From Salinibacterium sp. NG253 (GTDB lineage: Bacteria; Actinomycetota; Actinomycetes; Actinomycetales; Microbacteriaceae), in the NCBI RefSeq assembly GCF_015864945.1, contig NZ_JADYWF010000001.1, positions 868,378-932,377 on the forward strand: a stretch of DNA of 64,000 nucleotides, written 5' to 3'. The position numbers were made by a program, and so were the translations under genes. The notes below the pieces were generated by a model, which was given only the letters and a program-made list of their open reading frames with translations, was not told the DNA's origin and ran no database searches. Numbering within the stretch: the stretch's first letter is position 1; every line of letters starts with the position of its first letter. Below, piece by piece: positions 1-8,674 of the stretch.

Positions 1-15
1 TTCTGGGGTTAGAAC

Positions 16-1524
16 ATGATCGACAATCTCTCCCAAGCGCTCAGCATGGTGGCGAGTTGGGAACTGCTCCTCGTCGTGCTCGCAGCGGGTGTGTACGGAA
101 TCTTCATCGGTTCCATTCCCGGCCTCACCGCAACCTTGGCTGCGGCGCTGCTCGTTCCCTTCGCGTTCTTCCTTGACCCGCTTCCCGCCATTGCGTCGAT
201 CATCACGATGTCGGTGATGGCCATCTTCGCGGGTGACATCCCGTCGGCTTTGGTGCGGATGCCGGGCACACCGGCCAGCGCCGCCTACGTCGAAGATTCC
301 TACCGCTTGACCCAGAACGGCCGGGGCGCTCTCGCGCTCGGAGTCGGCCTGCTGGCGTCGGCGACCGGCGGAATCTTCGGTGGGTTGGTGCTGATTTTCG
401 CTGCACCACAGCTTGCCAAGGTGGCGCTGCTCTTCACGTCATACGAGTACTTCTGGGTTGCGATTCTGGGCCTGACGGCCGCGGTTATTATTTCTCGCGG
501 TTCTCAAGTCAAGGGCACCATTGCGCTGCTCATCGGGCTCTTCGTGTCGACCATTGGTCTGGACATCTCGGTGGGCTTCCCCCGCTTCACGTTCGGCAGT
601 AGCGACTTGCTGGGTGGCATCAACTTCATCCCGGCAATGATCGGTCTGTTCGGCTTGTCGCAGGTGCTGCGCAACGTCATCAGCCCTCCCCCAGCAGCGC
701 TACCGATTCGGATCGAGTCGAAGGGCTTGCTGCGCAATGCCGCAAGCACTCTGTGGAACTACAAGAAGACAGCAGTCGGTGGCAATGTCATCGGCAGCGC
801 GATCGGAACCTTGCCGGGCGCCGGCGGAGATATCGCAGCGTGGGTGGCCTACGCGGTCACCAAGAACGGCTCGAAAGAAGGCAAGAATTTCGGTAGCGGC
901 AAGGGGCACATCCAACCGATTGTTGGTGCGAGTTCTGCCAACAATGCCGGAGTCGGCTCTGCCTATATTCCGACGCTCGTATTCGGCATCCCCGGAGACA
1001 CGATCACCGCGATTCTGCTCGGTGTGCTGCTCGTCAAGGGCGTACAGCCGGGGCCGTCGCTGTTCGATAGTCAAGCGCCATTGTTGTACTCGATTTTCAT
1101 CGTATTCATTGCGGCGAATATCTTGATGATCCCGCTCGGCTACCTCGCCATCCGTGGCAGCGGAATGCTACTGCGGGTGCCTAACTCGGTGCTCATGCCC
1201 ATCATCGTGGCGTTCTGTGTTGTGGGTTCGTTCTCGATCAACAATGGCCTGCTCGAGGTCGGCATCATGCTGATCTTCGGCATCCTCGGCTACCTGCTGG
1301 AACAGGCGAAGTTCCCGCTCGCCCCGGTGGTGCTCGGGTTGGTTCTTGGGCCGATTGTGGAAAAGAACTTCATGCAGAGTGTGATCAAGACAGAGTGGGA
1401 CCTTACGCAGTTCTTGACCCGCCCGATGAGCGCCGCGCTGATGATTCTCACGATCATTGTGTTGCTCTACCCCGTGCTGCAGAAGCTCATCGGAAAGCTG
1501 CTGCGATACCGCAAGCCCCTCTAG
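16..1524 (+). CDS. TctA-family tripartite tricarboxylate transporter large permease
   Basis: Integral membrane subunit of a tripartite tricarboxylate (TTT) transporter, which moves di- or tricarboxylates together with a small TctB membrane subunit and a TctC periplasmic or lipoprotein binding protein. The 502-residue length is normal for TctA. Family glycine/proline motifs are visible: G-S-I-P-G-L-T near residue 32, G-T-L-P-G-A-G-G-D near 263 and a long G-I-P-G-D-T stretch near 325, spread over about ten to twelve hydrophobic segments. The first twelve bases of the window read in frame to a TAG stop, so a tctB-like gene may end just upstream (inference). The substrate cannot be told. A terminator hairpin follows. 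Confidence 0.93.
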   Translation: MIDNLSQALSMVASWELLLVVLAAGVYGIFIGSIPGLTATLAAALLVPFAFFLDPLPAIASIITMSVMAIFAGDIPSALVRMPGTPASAAYVEDSYRLTQNGRGALALGVGLLASATGGIFGGLVLIFAAPQLAKVALLFTSYEYFWVAILGLTAAVIISRGSQVKGTIALLIGLFVSTIGLDISVGFPRFTFGSSDLLGGINFIPAMIGLFGLSQVLRNVISPPPAALPIRIESKGLLRNAASTLWNYKKTAVGGNVIGSAIGTLPGAGGDIAAWVAYAVTKNGSKEGKNFGSGKGHIQPIVGASSANNAGVGSAYIPTLVFGIPGDTITAILLGVLLVKGVQPGPSLFDSQAPLLYSIFIVFIAANILMIPLGYLAIRGSGMLLRVPNSVLMPIIVAFCVVGSFSINNGLLEVGIMLIFGILGYLLEQAKFPLAPVVLGLVLGPIVEKNFMQSVIKTEWDLTQFLTRPMSAALMILTIIVLLYPVLQKLIGKLLRYRKPL

Positions 1525-1584
1525 ACCCGAGTAGTCCGCGACGCTAGACCCGAACAGTCGCCGACACACTCGCGAGCGAAAAGA

Positions 1585-1628
1585 AGCCGCCCACCCTCCA
1601 GCTGGTTACTGGGAGTGGGCGGCTTTTC
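1585..1628. terminator. Rho-independent terminator hairpin between tctA-like and MFS genes
   Basis: Ten-base arms AGCCGCCCAC and GTGGGCGGCT with further internal pairing, followed by TTTT on the plus strand and preceded by AAAAG, so it could act on both converging transcripts. Confidence 0.75.
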
Positions 1629-1667
1629 GTTACCCGGAGGAGGTCGTGAGCGAAATGGATGCCGCCG

Positions 1668-2900
1668 CTAGCGGTCGCCCGCCGCGATGACTTCGGCTTC
1701 TTCGGTGATGCTGATTTCTGCGCCATCCGCTTTCCGTAGGCGTTTGCGACCCAAGATCACGATGAGGGTGGCGACGAGCACCGAGCCCGCTGCGGCGTAG
1801 AACGGGGTCGCCGGTGAGATGGCGGCGGCAAGAATGGTGGCGGCGGGTGGGGCGATGGCTCCCCCCAAGAAGCGCACGCCCGAGTAGGCGGATGACGCGA
1901 CCGAGCGTGGCAGGTCGGTGGCTTCCATGACGCATTCGGTGAGCACGGTGTTGAGCACGCCGAGGAGCATTCCGCCGACGACGACACACACGATGAGGCC
2001 GGGGCCGGAGCCGATGAAGAGCGCGGCCGCCACGAGGTCGAGCGCGAGCAGGGGCAGCACGAGTCGCAGCACGAGGGTGCGCGGCAGGCGGTGCGTGAGC
2101 AGCGGCGCGACCCACACGGAGGTGACGGCGAGCGAGAGCCCCCAGCCGAAGAAGATAAAGCCGAGCGTCATGGCGCTGCCAAAGCCGAGCGGAACCAGGG
2201 CGAACGGCGTGTAGGCGAGCAGCACGAAGAAAGCGATGTTGTAGAACAGCGCTGCGGCGGCGAGCACTCCGAGCGCGGGGTTGGCTAGGGCGCGGAAGGG
2301 CGCTGAGAGCGGCGTTGGGGTGGGGCGCACCGCATCAGTTTTCATGACGGTCACGACGCCGATGAAGCCGATGGCCATGAGGGTTGCGGTGCCGAAGAAC
2401 GGGCCGCGCCAGCTGATGCCGCCGAGGAGGCCGCCGAGAAGTGGCCCGATCGCGATGCCGAGGCCGAGGGCTGCTTCGTAGAGGATGATCGCCGAGCTCG
2501 TGCCTCCGGATGCCGCCCCCACGATGGTCGCGAGAGCCGTCGAAATGAAGAGGGCATTACCGAGCCCCCAGCCGGCGCGGAAGCCGATGACCCATTCGAC
2601 GTTGCCCGACAGGCCTGCGGCGAAGGCGAACAGCACGACAAGGGCGAGGCCGATGAGGAGGGTGCGTTTGGCGCCGATGCGGCTCGAGATCCAGCTCGTG
2701 AAGAACATGGCGAGACCCGTGATGAGCAGGTAGCTCGTGAAGAGCATCTCGGTTTCGGTTGCTGTTGCTTGAAGGTCTTGGGCGATGGCGGGCAGGATCG
2801 GGTCAACGAGGCCGATGCCCATGAAGGCGATCACCGAGGCGAAGGCGACGGCCCAGACAGCACGCGGCTGGTGCAGGATGCTGCTGGTGGTGCGGGTCAT
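1668..2900 (-). CDS. MFS drug-efflux-type transporter
   Basis: Major facilitator superfamily membrane protein of 410 residues with about twelve hydrophobic segments. The N-terminal half has the family layout: a first helix with G-L-V-D-P-I-L-P-A, then a cytoplasmic loop with S-R-I-G-A-K-R (motif A). The pattern resembles proton-driven multidrug exporters, but the substrate is not shown. Its start codon overlaps the stop of the upstream MarR gene by four bases (ATGA), so the two are co-transcribed and MarR probably represses this exporter. The tail after the last helix is acidic and alanine-rich. Confidence 0.88.
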   Translation of the reverse strand: MTRTTSSILHQPRAVWAVAFASVIAFMGIGLVDPILPAIAQDLQATATETEMLFTSYLLITGLAMFFTSWISSRIGAKRTLLIGLALVVLFAFAAGLSGNVEWVIGFRAGWGLGNALFISTALATIVGAASGGTSSAIILYEAALGLGIAIGPLLGGLLGGISWRGPFFGTATLMAIGFIGVVTVMKTDAVRPTPTPLSAPFRALANPALGVLAAAALFYNIAFFVLLAYTPFALVPLGFGSAMTLGFIFFGWGLSLAVTSVWVAPLLTHRLPRTLVLRLVLPLLALDLVAAALFIGSGPGLIVCVVVGGMLLGVLNTVLTECVMEATDLPRSVASSAYSGVRFLGGAIAPPAATILAAAISPATPFYAAAGSVLVATLIVILGRKRLRKADGAEISITEEAEVIAAGDR

Positions 2901-3373
2901 GACTGTCCTTCTGGTGGTGCAGTGACGGGGGCGCCCGGTGCGAGGTCGGCTGCGGCATCCGCTCGTTGGCCGATGATTTCGACGGCGCGGCGCAGCACGG
3001 CCACGTCGTCGGTGTGGAGGTCGGCGAAGAGCGGGAGCATGGCTCCGGCGAGTTCATCGCGCCAGGCGATGAGGGCATCTGCACCGGCGGTGGTGACGGC
3101 GATTTGGGAGGCGCGGGCGTCATCCGGATCGGCGAGGCGATTGACCCAACCGCGTTCGGTGAGGTTGCTGACGAGCTTCGTGGCGGTCGGCTGGGCGACG
3201 CGGCTGAGTTCGGCAAGTTCGCCGAGGCGCATGGGCCCGCCGGAGTTGAGCACGCTGAGGGTGCGCCACACTGCTGGCGATTCGGAGCTGCCGGTGGCGC
3301 GCGCGGCTAACCGCGTGAGGCGCTGGTTGACCGAGACGAGGTCGCCCAGCAGGGAGAGAAGCGAAGTTGGCAT
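2897..3373 (-). CDS. MarR-family transcriptional regulator
   Basis: Winged-helix regulator of the MarR family, about 158 residues from the chosen ATG. The DNA-binding core is visible as M-R-L-G-E-L-A-E-L-S-R-V-A-Q-P-T-A-T-K followed by a wing with D-P-D-D-A-R. The frame stays open further upstream, to an ATG at 3436, but a 19-base palindrome lies directly before the ATG at 3373, and the extra residues do not look like MarR, so I prefer 3373. GGAGG sits one base before that ATG, too close for an ideal ribosome site, and an ATG at 3388 inside the palindrome is the alternative. It is translationally coupled to the MFS gene and is likely autoregulatory. Confidence 0.87.
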   Translation of the reverse strand: MPTSLLSLLGDLVSVNQRLTRLAARATGSSESPAVWRTLSVLNSGGPMRLGELAELSRVAQPTATKLVSNLTERGWVNRLADPDDARASQIAVTTAGADALIAWRDELAGAMLPLFADLHTDDVAVLRRAVEIIGQRADAAADLAPGAPVTAPPEGQS

Positions 3374-3383
3374 GCCTCCACTA

Positions 3384-3402
3384 TACATAGCCGGGCTATG
3401 TA
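3384..3402. promoter_or_regulatory. Probable MarR operator (19-base palindrome)
   Basis: The sequence TACATAGCCGGGCTATGTA has nine-base perfectly complementary arms around one central base and ends about ten bases before the marR start. Position and symmetry fit an autoregulatory MarR site (inference). Confidence 0.65.
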
Positions 3403-3450
3403 AATTAACCGCCGCGATTAGGCCGTGAGTCGACACCTCCCCCGCACTGC

Positions 3451-3798
3451 CTATTCAGCACACTCCAGCAGCGTGTAGTTCCACCCCTGACCCTCGGCGG
3501 TGGTTTTGATATCACCCGCGTAGTCGTCGATGGGGACTATGCCGATTGCCCCGGCGTTAATGTCAGGGCACTGTGCCACGATCACCCAACGCCCCGCAGG
3601 CTCACCGCCGTCATAGCTGGGCTCGACATCGAGAAGCGGTGTCGATAGGTCGTAGGTGGAGAGGTCACCCGGGAGCAATGGCGTGGCGTCGAGGAGCGTC
3701 ATCCCGATAACGCTGTCGTACCGCGGGGGCACCCCAGCACAGGCGCTCAGGCCAATCACTAGAGAAATACTGGCGACCCCGAAGCCTACTTTCCGCAC
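3451..3798 (-). CDS. Small putative lipoprotein, unknown function
   Basis: I do not recognise the family. From a GTG at 3798 the protein has 115 residues and begins M-R-K, a hydrophobic stretch, then a lipobox L-S-A-C at about residues 17-20, so it is probably a lipid-anchored surface protein. Cysteines occur in the mature part (V-A-Q-C-P and L-L-E-C near the end). An upstream TTG at 3831 would also be open but adds a highly basic stretch and has no ribosome site, whereas AGG lies close before the GTG. It stands alone, transcribed toward the marR operon but not overlapping it. Confidence 0.6.
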   Translation of the reverse strand: MRKVGFGVASISLVIGLSACAGVPPRYDSVIGMTLLDATPLLPGDLSTYDLSTPLLDVEPSYDGGEPAGRWVIVAQCPDINAGAIGIVPIDDYAGDIKTTAEGQGWNYTLLECAE

Positions 3799-4054
3799 TC
3801 GCCTACGGTGCGCCTCTCTTCTAGACAACAAGAGGGACGCCGATTGGCGTTGAGACCGGTGGACGAAGGCGGGACGTACTGCTCACTTCAACTCCCTTGG
3901 TGGTGCTGAATCACTGCGCTGATCGTACTCGGCCCCACGTCGCTGCGCGATAGTTTTCTTTCCAGAACGAGGCGACCTGCGAGATCTGCTGAATCGGCAC
4001 CAGCGATGCGAACCGCACCCTCCAGACTCGCGTTGGTGAACGTATGCTCAACTT

Positions 4055-4507
4055 ATGACCCAGTTGATCGTGCTCGATACCGTATTCGATGCCCCAATCG
4101 CTGAGGTGTGCGCACTATCGCTGAGCGTGAACCTGCATCTTGATTCGATGACGCACCACCGCGAAAAGGTCATCGCGGGTCGCACGACTGGCCAGTTCGT
4201 CGAGGGCGATGTCGTCATCTGGTCGGCACGCCACTTCGGCCTGCCGCTGCGGCTGACGATCCGAATTTTTGACGTGGATGCTCCGCACCGGTTTGCGGAT
4301 GAACAAGTCCGCGGCCCTTTCGCCGCCTACCACCACGAGCATCTCTTCACCGAGATCGACGGCCGCACCCACATGCAGGATCGGCTCACCTTCGCGGCTC
4401 CCTTCGGGCCACTCGGGCGTCTCGCCGAGAAACTGATCTTGCGCCGCTACATGCAGACGTTGCTCGAGGAGCGAAACGCTGCGTTGAAGGCTACCTTCGA
4501 CGTGTAG
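4055..4507 (+). CDS. SRPBCC-superfamily protein
   Basis: 150-residue protein of the START/Bet v1-like (SRPBCC) fold. It starts with the characteristic beta strand and turn (V-L-D-T-V-F-D-A-P-I-A-E-V), and ends with a long helix after P-F-G-P-L-G-R-L-A-E. Related actinobacterial proteins are often labelled as cell-division inhibitors or cyclase-like, but no function can be read from this sequence alone. A TATGCT hexamer lies six bases before the ATG, so a leaderless transcript is possible. It converges on the NERD-helicase gene. Confidence 0.78.
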   Translation: MTQLIVLDTVFDAPIAEVCALSLSVNLHLDSMTHHREKVIAGRTTGQFVEGDVVIWSARHFGLPLRLTIRIFDVDAPHRFADEQVRGPFAAYHHEHLFTEIDGRTHMQDRLTFAAPFGPLGRLAEKLILRRYMQTLLEERNAALKATFDV

Positions 4508-4525
4508 CGAATGCCCCGCGGCGCC

Positions 4526-6370
4526 TTAGCGCCCCGCCATCTTCGACATTGCGGCGGCCGCTCCAGAGGCAGGCCCACCCAGCACCCGTATGCCTTGACG
4601 TGCACGGAGAGCGCTGACCTGTGGCTCGCGCTCGCCCCGCCACGGGGTATCCACGGCGCGAAGCAACGTGCAGCGGTACTGAGCGCGAGTCATACCCACG
4701 TAGAGCAAGTCGTTCCAGCTGAGACCGCGATCGTCAGCCCACGCCGCAGACTCGGGCGAGAGGTCGGTGAGCACTACCGCAGCAGCATCCAAACCTTTGA
4801 ATTTGAAGATCGAGTGCCAGGCGATCCCCGACTCTTCACCGAGATGCTCGTGCAGCCAGCGCTCTTCCTTAGTTTCGGGTTCTCTGGCGAGCAAGCGGCC
4901 GACCAGCGAGGACTGCGCTCCAAACGGACTGAGCACCACGATTTCATCCGCTTGGTGCTGCTCAAGCAATCCCTTCAAGACGGTGACAAGTGCGGGCAGT
5001 TCCCGCCCCTCCGCGACCGTCACGCTGTCCAACCGCCCAAACGTTCCTTCGGACATTCGGTCACCCGAGTGGTCCAAGGGGCGTCCGAGTTGAGAGCTGA
5101 TCGCCCGCAAGAGCCGCGGAGCAACTCGACAGTTGCGACGCACACGCACGTGCACGAGGTCCGGCACCAGTTCGCGGGCCGCCACCAAAGGTTCGGCGCG
5201 ATCATCCGTCGAGCGCATGATCTGCTGCCCTGCATCGCCCGCGAGTACTACCTGCGCGCGGTGAATGTCTGCGTCAGCGGCGAGGGCTTTTAGCACCTCC
5301 ATGATCACGGGCACGCCGGCGATGTCCTGAAACTCATCGACGCAAATTGCGGCGAACGCACCGCGCTCGGGATGTTGGGCAAGCGCTACGAGCGCGCGGG
5401 TGGGCAGTTCTTCCCGGTACCAGGTGTCATCCGCACCCTCAGGATTCTTGTCGAGCCCACAGACTCGCAGCATGATGGAGTTGAGGTCAGCAACTTCGAT
5501 ATCGAGCGACGTCGACCCGAGTAGATCACGAAGCTCGTCTGCCATGAGTAGGTTCCAACACGTCAACAATGTGCGGTGTCCCGCTCGCGCCGCACGACGC
5601 GCGGCGATGACAACGAGCCAGCTCTTGCCACACCCTGCGGGGCCGTCAAAGTAGAGGTGCGGATTTGTCTCTAGCAATTCGAGAGCGATTTCTTGCTGCT
5701 CAAGAAGCGCACGCTCATCGATGAGGCGTGCTGCTCGAAGCGAGCCCGGAGTCGTCGTCGCTGTGAAGCTGGAGAGGAGGGCATCCGCGATCTCACTCGC
5801 ATGCGCCGCGGTGAGGGATTTCGGCTCAATCTCTAGTCCTTCCGTCGCGCCGTACCAGGACACGTACTCGCCGAGAACCCGCTCCACTGTTTCCGCCGGC
5901 TTGGCGAGGTCTTCGCCCCACGCGAGCTCCCATTCAAAGAACGTCAAGTCTTGTGGGCTTCCGTTATCGAACTGCCAGCGACCCAAGTTGGCAAACCAGA
6001 CAAGCCGAGCGATCGGCTCATCGCCGCTCAACAGTTCTCGATTCTTCAGAAAGTAGCGGATGCTGCGACGCGCACCATCCAACTGCACCAAGGGGCTCTT
6101 GGTTGGGTTCGGGTTCTTAGCTAAGAACCACTGACCATCACGGTATTCGACATGCTCGGCAGTCTTGACCTCGATAAGGAGGATGCCTTTACCCGGCGCG
6201 ATCACGATTGCATCCACTTCGCCGCTCAACCCCGCGACGTGCTGGCCCACGGTGAGACCGGTGAGCACCACCCAGTCGTCGCGATCCTGAATCGATTCGA
6301 ACGCGGTGAAGAGTTTTCGTTCGCTGCGGTTGGCGTCGGAGTGAGGTCGGGTCGGGTGCATGCGTGGCAT
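4526..6370 (-). CDS. NERD-domain UvrD/Rep-like DNA helicase
   Basis: 614 residues. Residues about 15-120 form a nuclease-related (NERD) domain with G-E-V-D (50-53) and E-V-K (67-69), the pattern of a restriction-endonuclease-like active site. Residues from about 215 onward are a superfamily 1 helicase: Walker A G-P-A-G-C-G-K-S at 243-250, Walker B D-E-F-Q-D at 345-349, and late motifs including Y-V-G-M-T-R-A near 565. Such proteins are thought to process DNA and some sit in defence loci, but the role here is unknown. It lies alone between a convergent SRPBCC gene and tRNA-Gln. The start is the ATG at 6370; a second Met is three codons in. Confidence 0.87.
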   Translation of the reverse strand: MPRMHPTRPHSDANRSERKLFTAFESIQDRDDWVVLTGLTVGQHVAGLSGEVDAIVIAPGKGILLIEVKTAEHVEYRDGQWFLAKNPNPTKSPLVQLDGARRSIRYFLKNRELLSGDEPIARLVWFANLGRWQFDNGSPQDLTFFEWELAWGEDLAKPAETVERVLGEYVSWYGATEGLEIEPKSLTAAHASEIADALLSSFTATTTPGSLRAARLIDERALLEQQEIALELLETNPHLYFDGPAGCGKSWLVVIAARRAARAGHRTLLTCWNLLMADELRDLLGSTSLDIEVADLNSIMLRVCGLDKNPEGADDTWYREELPTRALVALAQHPERGAFAAICVDEFQDIAGVPVIMEVLKALAADADIHRAQVVLAGDAGQQIMRSTDDRAEPLVAARELVPDLVHVRVRRNCRVAPRLLRAISSQLGRPLDHSGDRMSEGTFGRLDSVTVAEGRELPALVTVLKGLLEQHQADEIVVLSPFGAQSSLVGRLLAREPETKEERWLHEHLGEESGIAWHSIFKFKGLDAAAVVLTDLSPESAAWADDRGLSWNDLLYVGMTRAQYRCTLLRAVDTPWRGEREPQVSALRARQGIRVLGGPASGAAAAMSKMAGR

Positions 6371-6500
6371 GGTCAGACGCTATCGGTTCCCGGGCTCCCC
6401 CTCGGGCACGACTCGACCAGTTCTCACGAAATGGGTGCGAGCGTTGTGGGCGGCTGGAATCACTTCGCGAACGCTGCTCTCGGCCGCGCGATGGCGCCGG

Positions 6501-6528
6501 CAAAGAAAAAGCCCGGCGTGAGCCGGGC
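6501..6528 (-). terminator. Terminator downstream of tRNA-Gln
   Basis: On the minus strand the arms AGCCCGGC and GCCGGGCT enclose a four-base loop and are followed by TTTTCTTT. It lies directly after the 3' end of tRNA-Gln. Confidence 0.8.
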
Positions 6529-6557
6529 TGGGCGGGAGTTGCTCCCTAGATGTTTTG

Positions 6558-6629
6558 CTGGGGTACCTGGACTCGAACCAAGAACAAAAGAATCAGAATC
6601 TTCCGTGTTGCCAATTACACCATACCCCA
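6558..6629 (-). tRNA. tRNA-Gln (anticodon CTG)
   Basis: 72 nucleotides. The acceptor arms TGGGGTA and TACCCCA pair perfectly, the T arm contains GGTTCGAGTCC, and the anticodon loop TTCTGAT gives anticodon CTG, which reads CAG codons for glutamine. The 3' CCA is not encoded. It ends just before the terminator and faces away from the padR gene. Confidence 0.95.
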
Positions 6630-6696
6630 CAGCGTTCAGCCGCAGCCGAACCGATTTACTACTTTAGCGCATCCTGAGCGGGTTGTGGTTCACTCC

Positions 6697-6725
6697 TTGA
6701 CGCCATATAAGACTTGTCCTATATT
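6697..6725 (+). promoter_or_regulatory. Promoter of padR-like operon with overlapping operator
   Basis: TTGACG and TATATT hexamers are 17 bases apart. The predicted transcription start falls on or beside the ATG at 6732, so the message is probably leaderless. A 20-base near-palindrome (6705-6724) with arms TATAAGAC and GTCCTATA covers the spacer and most of the -10 box, a natural place for PadR binding (inference). Confidence 0.65.
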
Positions 6726-6731
6726 CGGAGC

Positions 6732-7283
6732 ATGTCTCTCCTCCATGCGGTGCTCGGTTTCGTCGCGATTCAGCCCATGACGGGCTACGAACTCGGCAAA
6801 GCATTCTCGACAACTGCCGCACACTTTTGGCCAGCCGATCAGTCGCAGCTCTACCGCACCCTCCACCGCGCCGAAGCCGACGGCCTGGTTGAAAGCACCA
6901 CCGTCGAGCAGGCAACACGACCCGACCGCCGCCTGTACACACTGCTCGAACCTGGCCGCGAAGCACTTGCGGCGTGGCTGGCCTCTCCCCTTGAGCCGGA
7001 CAACTCGCGCGAGCCTTTTCTCCTGCGGCTGTTCTTCGCCGCATCACTCGGCACCGCGGGCGTTATCGAGCTGCTCGACCAACGTCGCTCCGCTGCCGTA
7101 GAACTTCTCACCACGCTCGACGCTCTCGCCTCGAGCGCACCCCACAAACCCTCGAAAACCACTCTCGCCATCCAGCTGCAATACGCAACGCTCGAATCGG
7201 GACGAGCCCACGCGCGCGCCGAGATCACGTGGCTCGATGAACTTCGCGCCGAACTCGCCGACCACAAGGAATCCGCCCGATGA
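6732..7283 (+). CDS. PadR-family transcriptional regulator
   Basis: 183 residues. The N-terminus has the PadR winged helix (L-L-H-A-V-L-G-F-V, then M-T-G-Y-E-L-G-K-A-F, then Q-L-Y-R-T-L-H-R-A-E-A-D-G-L-V), followed by the C-terminal helical domain (Vir_C-like) used for dimerisation. I chose the ATG at 6732, because it fits the start predicted from the promoter; an in-frame TTG at 6714 lies inside the operator. It overlaps the next gene by four bases, so it probably controls that membrane protein and itself. The inducer is unknown. Confidence 0.87.
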   Translation: MSLLHAVLGFVAIQPMTGYELGKAFSTTAAHFWPADQSQLYRTLHRAEADGLVESTTVEQATRPDRRLYTLLEPGREALAAWLASPLEPDNSREPFLLRLFFAASLGTAGVIELLDQRRSAAVELLTTLDALASSAPHKPSKTTLAIQLQYATLESGRAHARAEITWLDELRAELADHKESAR

Positions 7284-7717
7284 ATAAGATCACCACCCCC
7301 ATCCACCGCGCTGCGCGCATCGGCGCCACCATCGCTGCCGTGCTCTTCACCCTAGTCGCGCTCTTCCAACTCGCCGTCGTGCTCGGAGCACCCCTCGGCG
7401 AATACACCCAAGGCGGGGCGAGCAAAGGCACGCTCCCCACTCAGGGCCGCATCTTTGCGGGCGTCTCTGCCGCCCTCGTTCTTGTCATGGCGGCAGCAAT
7501 GCTTGCTCGCACCGAACGCGGTCCCCTGAGATTCGCCCCACGCCGACTCATCGCCGTGCTCGCCTGGATCACCACCGCCTATGCGGGCGTGGGCGTCATC
7601 CTGAACCTCATCACGCCAAGCGCCGTCGAACGAGCCGTCTGGGCCCCCGTCACCGCGGTCATGTTCGCGGCGTGCCTCGTAACCATGCTGCTGACGCGAG
7701 GCAGCGCGGCGAAGTAA
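7280..7717 (+). CDS. Four-helix membrane protein, PadR-coupled
   Basis: 145 residues with four predicted membrane segments (about residues 12-36, 58-76, 89-108 and 118-138) and short loops. I do not recognise a functional family. The start overlaps the padR stop (ATGA), the typical arrangement of a PadR regulator with a small membrane target, so it is likely controlled by that regulator. It converges on the flavoprotein gene with only three bases between the stops and no terminator. Confidence 0.75.
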   Translation: MNKITTPIHRAARIGATIAAVLFTLVALFQLAVVLGAPLGEYTQGGASKGTLPTQGRIFAGVSAALVLVMAAAMLARTERGPLRFAPRRLIAVLAWITTAYAGVGVILNLITPSAVERAVWAPVTAVMFAACLVTMLLTRGSAAK

Positions 7718-7720
7718 CGC

Positions 7721-8674
7721 CTAGAGCAAGTCGCGGTTGATAACCGCGGCAACCTCAGCGCCGCCGCCCGCGGCAACGATGAGTTGCTGGGGGCCGGGCG
7801 GGGTGGCATCACCGATCGCATAGGCTCCCGCCGTGCTGGTGCGGCCGGCAGCGTCCACGACAATCAGTCCCTCCGCGTCGAGTGCGAGCTGCAGGCCCGC
7901 CGCAAAGTCGAGCACCGTCTCATAGTCGGGGCGCACAAATGCCGCTTCACGCGGGATCGTCTCGCCGTCGGCAAGCACAACACCGTTCAGGCCATCGCGG
8001 TCACCCGCGACATCCGCCACCTCACGACGATCCACGCGAACACCACGCTCCGCGAGCATCGCCTCATCAGCGTCACTCACCTGACCAATGCCCTGCGTGA
8101 AGACAATCAGATCGCGGCTCCACTGCGAAAGCAGCAGCGCCCGCTCCGCCAGGTCATCCGTGTGCCCGATCAAGGCAATCGGCTTATCCGCATACTCGTA
8201 ACCGTCACACTCCATGCACGAATGGATGCTCGTGCCATAGAACGCGCGCAGCATTGGCAACTTCGGCAGAACCTCGCGCAACCCGGTCGCGATCAGCACG
8301 GTGCGGGTCGTGACCGCTCCCCCGCGATACGTCACCGTGAAGCCGGCGCCGACGGTCGCAGGGGCGGCCCCAGGAGCGCTAGCGGCATCCGCACCATCAG
8401 CAGCGACCAGAGGCTCGATACCCTCCACAATCGTGCGCTCGAACGACACGTTCGGATACTGCTCAAGCTCCTCCCGGCCCATCTTGCGAAGCTCGAGAGG
8501 AGAAATACCATCGCGGCTCAAAAAGCCGTGAGAGTGGAACGTCGCCGAATTGCGGGGGCGATTGCTGTCGAGCACGAGAGTGCGGCGACGCGCCCGCGCC
8601 AGATTCAGGGCAGCACTCAGTCCGGCCGGTCCGCCGCCGACAATGACAACATCCCAGTCGAACTGCTCACTCAT
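7721..8674 (-). CDS. NAD(P)/FAD-dependent oxidoreductase, thioredoxin-reductase-like
   Basis: 317 residues. The FAD-binding motif G-G-G-P-A-G is at 13-18, a redox pair C-M-E-C-D-G at 153-158, and the second FAD motif I-G-D-A near residue 290. The CxxC position matches thioredoxin reductase, so the enzyme may reduce a disulfide partner with NADPH, but no thioredoxin gene is beside it and the FAD exchange loop differs from classical TrxB. The start overlaps the gltX stop by four bases, so it is the last gene of the leuB-ilvE-FAH-gltX run. Confidence 0.85.
   Translation of the reverse strand: MSEQFDWDVVIVGGGPAGLSAALNLARARRRTLVLDSNRPRNSATFHSHGFLSRDGISPLELRKMGREELEQYPNVSFERTIVEGIEPLVAADGADAASAPGAAPATVGAGFTVTYRGGAVTTRTVLIATGLREVLPKLPMLRAFYGTSIHSCMECDGYEYADKPIALIGHTDDLAERALLLSQWSRDLIVFTQGIGQVSDADEAMLAERGVRVDRREVADVAGDRDGLNGVVLADGETIPREAAFVRPDYETVLDFAAGLQLALDAEGLIVVDAAGRTSTAGAYAIGDATPPGPQQLIVAAGGGAEVAAVINRDLL

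Noticed and set aside
1-12. End of an upstream coding region (TTC TGG GGT TAG)
   Set aside because: Only three codons are visible. It may be the end of a tctB-like gene, but this cannot be supported as a feature.
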